A DNA stretch of 16,758 bases from Ilumatobacteraceae bacterium (lineage in GTDB: Bacteria; Actinomycetota; Acidimicrobiia; Acidimicrobiales; Ilumatobacteraceae). The position numbers were made by a program, and so were the translations under genes. The notes under the pieces were generated by a model. The model saw only the letters and a program-made list of their open reading frames with translations. It had not been told where the DNA came from and did not search any database. The DNA is taken from NCBI GenBank assembly GCA_025464045.1, contig JAODBQ010000189.1:1-16758 (forward strand), read 5' to 3'. How positions within the stretch are numbered: the first letter of the stretch is position 1; each line of letters opens with the position of its first letter. This document shows, piece after piece, positions 13,575 through 16,758 of this stretch.

Positions 13575-13861
13575 CAGACGATCGTCACGGTGGCGGCGGC
13601 GTCCGGGTGCTTCTCCAGCCAGGACTTGACGAACGGGCAGATGACCTCGACGGTGAGCTCGCCGGCGATCGCCTTGTCGAGCGCGGTCTGGGCGAGGATC
13701 CCGCCGAGCCCGCGACCACCCAGCTCCTCCGGGACCTCCGTGTGGACCAGCCGCAACCGACCGTCGTGCAGGGTGTAGTCGAGGTGGGCGACGTGGCCGT
13801 CGATGTGGACCTCGAGCCGATGACGCTCGGTGTTGTCGACGACTGCGGGTGCTGTGCTCAT
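13574..13861 (-). CDS. Small GNAT-like N-acetyltransferase domain protein (YidJ-type)
   Basis: 95 residues, a complete minimal GNAT fold of the kind grouped as the GCN5-related acetyltransferase CG family. Acetyl-CoA-binding motif EELGGRGLGGILAQTAL (46-62), and the ICPFVKSWLEKHP end (74-86) that is a hallmark of this subgroup. The protein lacks the longer N-terminus of normal GNAT enzymes, and its substrate is unknown in the family. A minus-strand TACGCT lies 8 nt upstream of the ATG, suggesting a promoter and a very short leader, although the ketopantoate reductase-like gene ends only 36 nt upstream. Translationally coupled to the amidohydrolase by TGATG. Confidence 0.87.
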   Translation of the reverse strand: MSTAPAVVDNTERHRLEVHIDGHVAHLDYTLHDGRLRLVHTEVPEELGGRGLGGILAQTALDKAIAGELTVEVICPFVKSWLEKHPDAAATVTIV

Positions 13862-13897
13862 GGTCGTGGAGCGTAGGTGCGCGACTGACGCGCGCCG

Positions 13898-14878
13898 TCA
13901 GCCGGGGAGGCGGGCGACGAGGTCCGCGGCGCGCAGCGAACGCGGCTCGACGCCGGTGGCTGCGGCCCAGCGGGCGAGGTCGCAGAGCATCGCGTTGACC
14001 GGCGTCGGCACGCCGTGCAGGCGGCCGAGCAGGACGACCTCGCCGTTCAACCAATCGACCTCGGTGGTGCCGTCGCCACGAGCGAAGCTCTGCCACGTCG
14101 AGCTCCCGGCGCGTGGGCGCCCGCCGATCGGTGCGGCGACCATCGTGTCCGCGCGGCGGGCGCGGTCCTCGTCGACGCTGGCCCGCTCGAGGCCGGCAGC
14201 GTCGAGCGAGGCGATCGCCTCACGGCGCGCCGAGGCCATCAGCTCCTTCACGGGCTCGCCCTCGACGACGAGCGCGTCGGTCACGTTGCGCAGGTTGGAC
14301 AGCAGCTTGGTGTGCTTCCAGCGCATCACGTCGGGCAGTGACCGGCTGGCCAGCCCGGACGCCTGGAAGGCGTTGGCCAGCGCATCGGTGACGGCGTCGC
14401 GACCGGTGGGGTAGCGGCCGACGTCGAGGATCGCGTTGTGCGGAGTGCCGCTGGCGTCGACGACCCCCGGGTCCATGAAACCGGCGGGGAGCATCACGCA
14501 GATCGCCGCGACGTTCGCGAAGTGTCGCAGCGCGAGGCGCTCGTTCTCGAGTCCGTTCTGCGCGCAGGCGACGGTGATCCCGGCCGGCGCATGGGCAACC
14601 AGTGCGTCGAGCGCGACCGCCGTCGCCTGCGTCTTCATCGACAGGATGACGACGTCACCGTCGTCGAGCGTGACCTCGTCGATCCGCTCGAACGCGGGGA
14701 CTCGCACGACCTCGCTGCCGTGCGGGTCGTTGATGGTCAGACCGTGATCGTTGATCGCCGCCGCATGCGCGCCGCGCGCGACCAGCGCGACCTCGTGACC
14801 GTGGCGGTCGGCGTGCTGGAACAACCGTCCGCCGATGACGCTCCCGACAGCACCGGCCCCGAAGACGACGATCCGCAT
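13898..14878 (-). CDS. Ketopantoate reductase family protein (PanE/ApbA-like)
   Basis: 326-residue NADPH-dependent 2-dehydropantoate 2-reductase family member. Rossmann motif FGAGAVGSVIGG (6-17), SMKTQAT (80-86), CAQNGLENE (105-113), and the probable catalytic Lys191 in WKHTKLLSN (aligned by eye with E. coli Lys176). The C-terminal DWLNGEVVLLGRLHGVPTPVN is a strong family signature. It may supply pantoate for CoA synthesis, but paralogues acting on other 2-keto acids are common and no other pan gene is nearby, so I do not assign panE. The start at ATG 14878 has GGTGGG just upstream. It follows the DksA-like gene by 33 nt. Confidence 0.85.
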   Translation of the reverse strand: MRIVVFGAGAVGSVIGGRLFQHADRHGHEVALVARGAHAAAINDHGLTINDPHGSEVVRVPAFERIDEVTLDDGDVVILSMKTQATAVALDALVAHAPAGITVACAQNGLENERLALRHFANVAAICVMLPAGFMDPGVVDASGTPHNAILDVGRYPTGRDAVTDALANAFQASGLASRSLPDVMRWKHTKLLSNLRNVTDALVVEGEPVKELMASARREAIASLDAAGLERASVDEDRARRADTMVAAPIGGRPRAGSSTWQSFARGDGTTEVDWLNGEVVLLGRLHGVPTPVNAMLCDLARWAAATGVEPRSLRAADLVARLPG

Positions 14879-14911
14879 CCCACCATCTTGGCGCGCGGAC
14901 CGCGTCCCGAG

Positions 14912-15235
14912 TCAGGTCGCGTCGACGCAGGCCACGCAGGTGTCGGCGCCGGGGATCGCTTCCAGCCGCTCGGCCGGGATCGGCTTCCCGCACGCGGTGC
15001 AACGTCCGTAGGTGCCCTGCTGCATGCGCTCGACCGCCTCGGCCGCCGATTGTGCCGCGGTCCGCGTCGCCTCCAGCAGGATGCGCGTGCTGTCGCGGTC
15101 CTCCTGGATCGTGTCGGGGTCGGCGAGCAGCCCCTCGTACTCCGCCTCCAGCGCGCGCAGCCGCTCGGTCGCGGCCGCGAGCTCGGCGTGGAGCTGTTCG
15201 GTGTTCGCAGTGGGCGTGCGCGGCGTGGCGGACAT
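14912..15235 (-). CDS. DksA/TraR-family C4 zinc-finger protein
   Basis: 107 residues: a long helical hairpin (about 12-74; helices flanking the acidic turn ADPDTIQEDRD) followed by a C4 zinc finger, CTACGKPIPAERLEAIPGAD with a second CVAC pair (Cys79, 82, 100, 103). This is the layout of DksA-like proteins that reach into the RNA polymerase secondary channel; shorter actinobacterial members resemble this one. GRCTACGKPIPAERLEA is typical. GAGG 8 nt before ATG 15235 is the ribosome site. Whether it acts with ppGpp cannot be told from sequence. Confidence 0.9.
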   Translation of the reverse strand: MSATPRTPTANTEQLHAELAAATERLRALEAEYEGLLADPDTIQEDRDSTRILLEATRTAAQSAAEAVERMQQGTYGRCTACGKPIPAERLEAIPGADTCVACVDAT

Positions 15236-15325
15236 GGTGATGACCTCGACTTGTTGGGGATGCCACGGGTCCGGACGAACCCGTCCCGGCCCAGTACCCG
15301 GATCGGTGAACGTCGAACCGCCGGG

Positions 15326-15832
15326 TCAGTGGCGCTTCACCCCGCCGTACTTCATCCGGGTGTCGCTCATCGACGCGACGCGGACGTCGTCGCGGTTGAC
15401 TGCTGCGGCGACCACCTCGCCCACGAACAAGGTGTGGGTGCCGAGGTCGAACGTGTGGCGCACGCTGCAGTCCATCCAGGCGACCGCATCCGCGAAGATC
15501 GGTGCGCCCGTCGTCGCGTCCGTGATCGCCCAACCGTTGAGCTGCGTCGCGTCGCCCTGCGCCGGCTTGGAGAACTTGACGAACACCCGCGTGTTCTCGG
15601 CGTCCCAGAGGTTCACGGTGAACGAGCCGCCGGCGGTGATCAGCCGGTGGGTGACGGCATCGTTGTCCACGCCGACGCCGATGAGCACGGGCTCCATCGA
15701 CAGCTGGGTGATCCAGCTCGTCGTCATCGCGTTGCGCTCGTCGCCGGCGCGACAGCCGACGAGCGCGAGTGCGTTGGGGATCTTCCACGTCACGCGGTTG
15801 AGCAGCTCGTCGTCGAGCGTGGTGTCGGCCAT
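15326..15832 (-). CDS. Flavin reductase-like FMN-binding split-barrel protein
   Basis: 168-residue member of the flavin reductase-like domain family (HpaC/DIM6 type), which reduces FMN with NAD(P)H for partner monooxygenases or acts as a flavoprotein itself. ERNAMTTSWITQLSMEP (33-49) is the conserved FMN-contacting stretch, followed by GVGVDNDAVTHRLI and SFTVNLW, and VRHTFDLGTHTLFVGEV late in the barrel. The start at ATG 15832 is supported by TACGCT exactly 6 nt upstream (probable leaderless mRNA). The longer frame upstream would cover that promoter and the divergent gene's start. No monooxygenase partner is present in the window. Confidence 0.88.
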   Translation of the reverse strand: MADTTLDDELLNRVTWKIPNALALVGCRAGDERNAMTTSWITQLSMEPVLIGVGVDNDAVTHRLITAGGSFTVNLWDAENTRVFVKFSKPAQGDATQLNGWAITDATTGAPIFADAVAWMDCSVRHTFDLGTHTLFVGEVVAAAVNRDDVRVASMSDTRMKYGGVKRH

Positions 15833-15905
15833 GGAGCGAGCGTACGCCGAGCCCGACGTCGATCCGGATCGTGTCCGCGTGCGGTGCGCCGGTACTGTCC
15901 GGCTC
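15833..15905. promoter_or_regulatory. Divergent promoter pair for flavin reductase and SMP-30 genes
   Basis: Minus strand: TACGCT (15844-15839), then 6 nt, then ATG. Plus strand: TACTGT (15893-15898), then 7 nt, then ATG. Both predict leaderless transcripts. Clear -35 elements were not found for either. The 73-bp spacing leaves room for one regulator site; I see no obvious dyad. Confidence 0.5.
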
Positions 15906-16736
15906 ATGTCCGCAGGTCAGATCGTCGCGTCCGGATTGGCGTTCCCAGAAGGCCCGGTGTGGCACCAGGGCAGCGTGTACTTCACCGAGATCATGGGTGG
16001 TCGGATCTCCCGCCTGACGCCGCAGGGCGACGTCGCCGTCGTGGCCGAGACCGGCGGTGGGCCGAACGGCGCCACGCTCGGTCCGGACGGCGCGCTGTGG
16101 GTGACCCAGAACGGAGGGATGGGATCGGGCCCGCGGACGACGGCCGGGCTCCAGCGCGTCACGGCTGAGGGCGAGGTCACCCTCGTCGTCTCGGCGGTGG
16201 GCGGCCTCACGCTCGACGGACCCAACGACCTCGCGTTCGGCGCCGACGGTCGGCTGTACTTCACCGATCCTCGCGGCGGCGCCGATCCGGCGCACAACGA
16301 CAAGCCAGGGCGACTGTTCGTCGTCGACGTCGACAGTGGCGAGGGCGAGTTGCTCGCCGACGTCGGCCGGGTGTTCCCGAACGGCATCGCCTTCGATGCC
16401 GACGGGAGCCTGATGTGGACCGAGTCGTTCAGCCGGCGGGTGATGCGGCTCGTCGACGGGACGCCCGAGCTCGTCGTCCAACTGCCGGAGAGGCACATGC
16501 CCGACGGGATGTGCGTCGGCGCGGACGGCAAGCTCTACGTCGCGTCGACGTACGCCCACTGCGTCAGCGTCGTCGACCTGTCCAGCGGAACGCCGGAGAT
16601 CGTCGACCGGCTGATGTGCGGCGACGGGATGCCGACGAACTGCTGCTTCGCCGGCACCTCGCTGTACATCACCGAGTCGCGCCGCCACACGCTGTACCGC
16701 TTCGACCTCGGCGTCGAAGGTCTCCCGCTGCACTGA
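15906..16736 (+). CDS. SMP-30/gluconolactonase/LRE-like beta-propeller protein
   Basis: 276-residue six-bladed propeller of the SMP-30/gluconolactonase family, which typically hydrolyses sugar or other lactones with one divalent metal. The expected metal/active residues are Glu15 (FPEGP), Asn107 (DGPNDLAF), Asn159 (VFPNGIAF) and Asp200 (MPDGMCVG). Blade repeats such as GADGRLYFTD and GADGKLYVAS are clear. No signal peptide, so cytoplasmic. The start at ATG 15906 is fixed by a -10 box 7 nt upstream. Substrate unknown. Confidence 0.9.
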   Translation: MSAGQIVASGLAFPEGPVWHQGSVYFTEIMGGRISRLTPQGDVAVVAETGGGPNGATLGPDGALWVTQNGGMGSGPRTTAGLQRVTAEGEVTLVVSAVGGLTLDGPNDLAFGADGRLYFTDPRGGADPAHNDKPGRLFVVDVDSGEGELLADVGRVFPNGIAFDADGSLMWTESFSRRVMRLVDGTPELVVQLPERHMPDGMCVGADGKLYVASTYAHCVSVVDLSSGTPEIVDRLMCGDGMPTNCCFAGTSLYITESRRHTLYRFDLGVEGLPLH

Positions 16737-16741
16737 CGTCT

Positions 16742-16757
16742 CCGGCCGGACGGCCGG
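16742..16757 (+). terminator. Possible hairpin after the SMP-30 gene, at the window edge
   Basis: CCGGCC (16742-16747) pairs perfectly with GGCCGG (16752-16757) around a 4-nt loop, 5 nt after the stop codon. The window ends here, so the full structure is not visible. Confidence 0.4.
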
Positions 16758-16758
16758 C

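Noticed and set aside
15265..15284. Small hairpin ACGGGT/ACCCGT between the flavin reductase and DksA-like genes as a terminator
   Set aside because: The stem has only 6 bp, the loop is 8 nt and there is no T-run; it sits just upstream of the DksA-like gene and I cannot tell terminator from chance.
1..16758. CRISPR arrays, tRNA/rRNA genes, insertion sequences, integrase or toxin-antitoxin genes
   Set aside because: I read both strands for these and saw no spaced repeats, cloverleaf ends, transposase motifs or terminal inverted repeats; the only tandem repeat is the 9-bp array at 6748-6783.

Overview
The window is a gene-dense, very GC-rich (about 70% by eye) stretch of bacterial chromosome. 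Codon use, frequent GTG starts, ATGA/TGATG gene overlaps, many probable leaderless genes and the mix of protein families suggest an actinomycete-like bacterium, possibly Acidimicrobiia (Ilumatobacter-like). That assignment is inference from gene content, not from a marker gene. I see no tRNA, rRNA, CRISPR array, insertion sequence or phage gene. No gap between genes exceeds about 135 bp.

Layout. (1) 2-1382: the 3' part of an acyl-CoA dehydrogenase gene, then a single cold-shock protein gene ending in a hairpin. (2) 1454-5683: a biotin locus. bioF and bioD form a minus-strand pair, bioB is divergent from bioF, and bioA converges on bioB with an 8-bp overlap of the coding ends. Together they encode the four late steps from pimeloyl-CoA/ACP to biotin. 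No pimelate-supply gene (bioC, bioH, bioI, bioW) is visible. (3) 5755-6747: a zinc-dependent medium-chain dehydrogenase, followed by four 9-bp tandem repeats and a strong hairpin shared with a convergent sigma-70 family gene (6829-7656). (4) 7771-8556: a PhyH-type Fe(II)/2-oxoglutarate dioxygenase. (5) 8605-9815 (minus): a two-gene encapsulin operon, in which an encapsulated ferritin-like cargo protein with a recognisable targeting peptide overlaps the shell gene by ATGA. This is an iron-storage nanocompartment. (6) 9919-12557: a SoxR-type [2Fe-2S] MerR regulator translationally linked to a MatB-like acyl-CoA synthetase, and divergent from an NADPH-dependent FMN reductase. The shared intergenic region holds a close match to the SoxR operator inside a 19-bp promoter spacer. 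(7) 12570-15832 (minus): amidohydrolase, small GNAT-like protein, ketopantoate-reductase-like protein, DksA/TraR zinc-finger protein and flavin reductase-like protein. (8) 15906-16736: an SMP-30/gluconolactonase-like beta-propeller.

The most interesting parts are the redox/iron section in the middle (encapsulin-EncFtn operon, SoxR with its operator, FMN reductase) and a recurring promoter arrangement. At least five genes carry a TAnnnT or close -10 hexamer exactly 6-8 nt before the start codon, which predicts leaderless mRNAs and helps fix several start codons.
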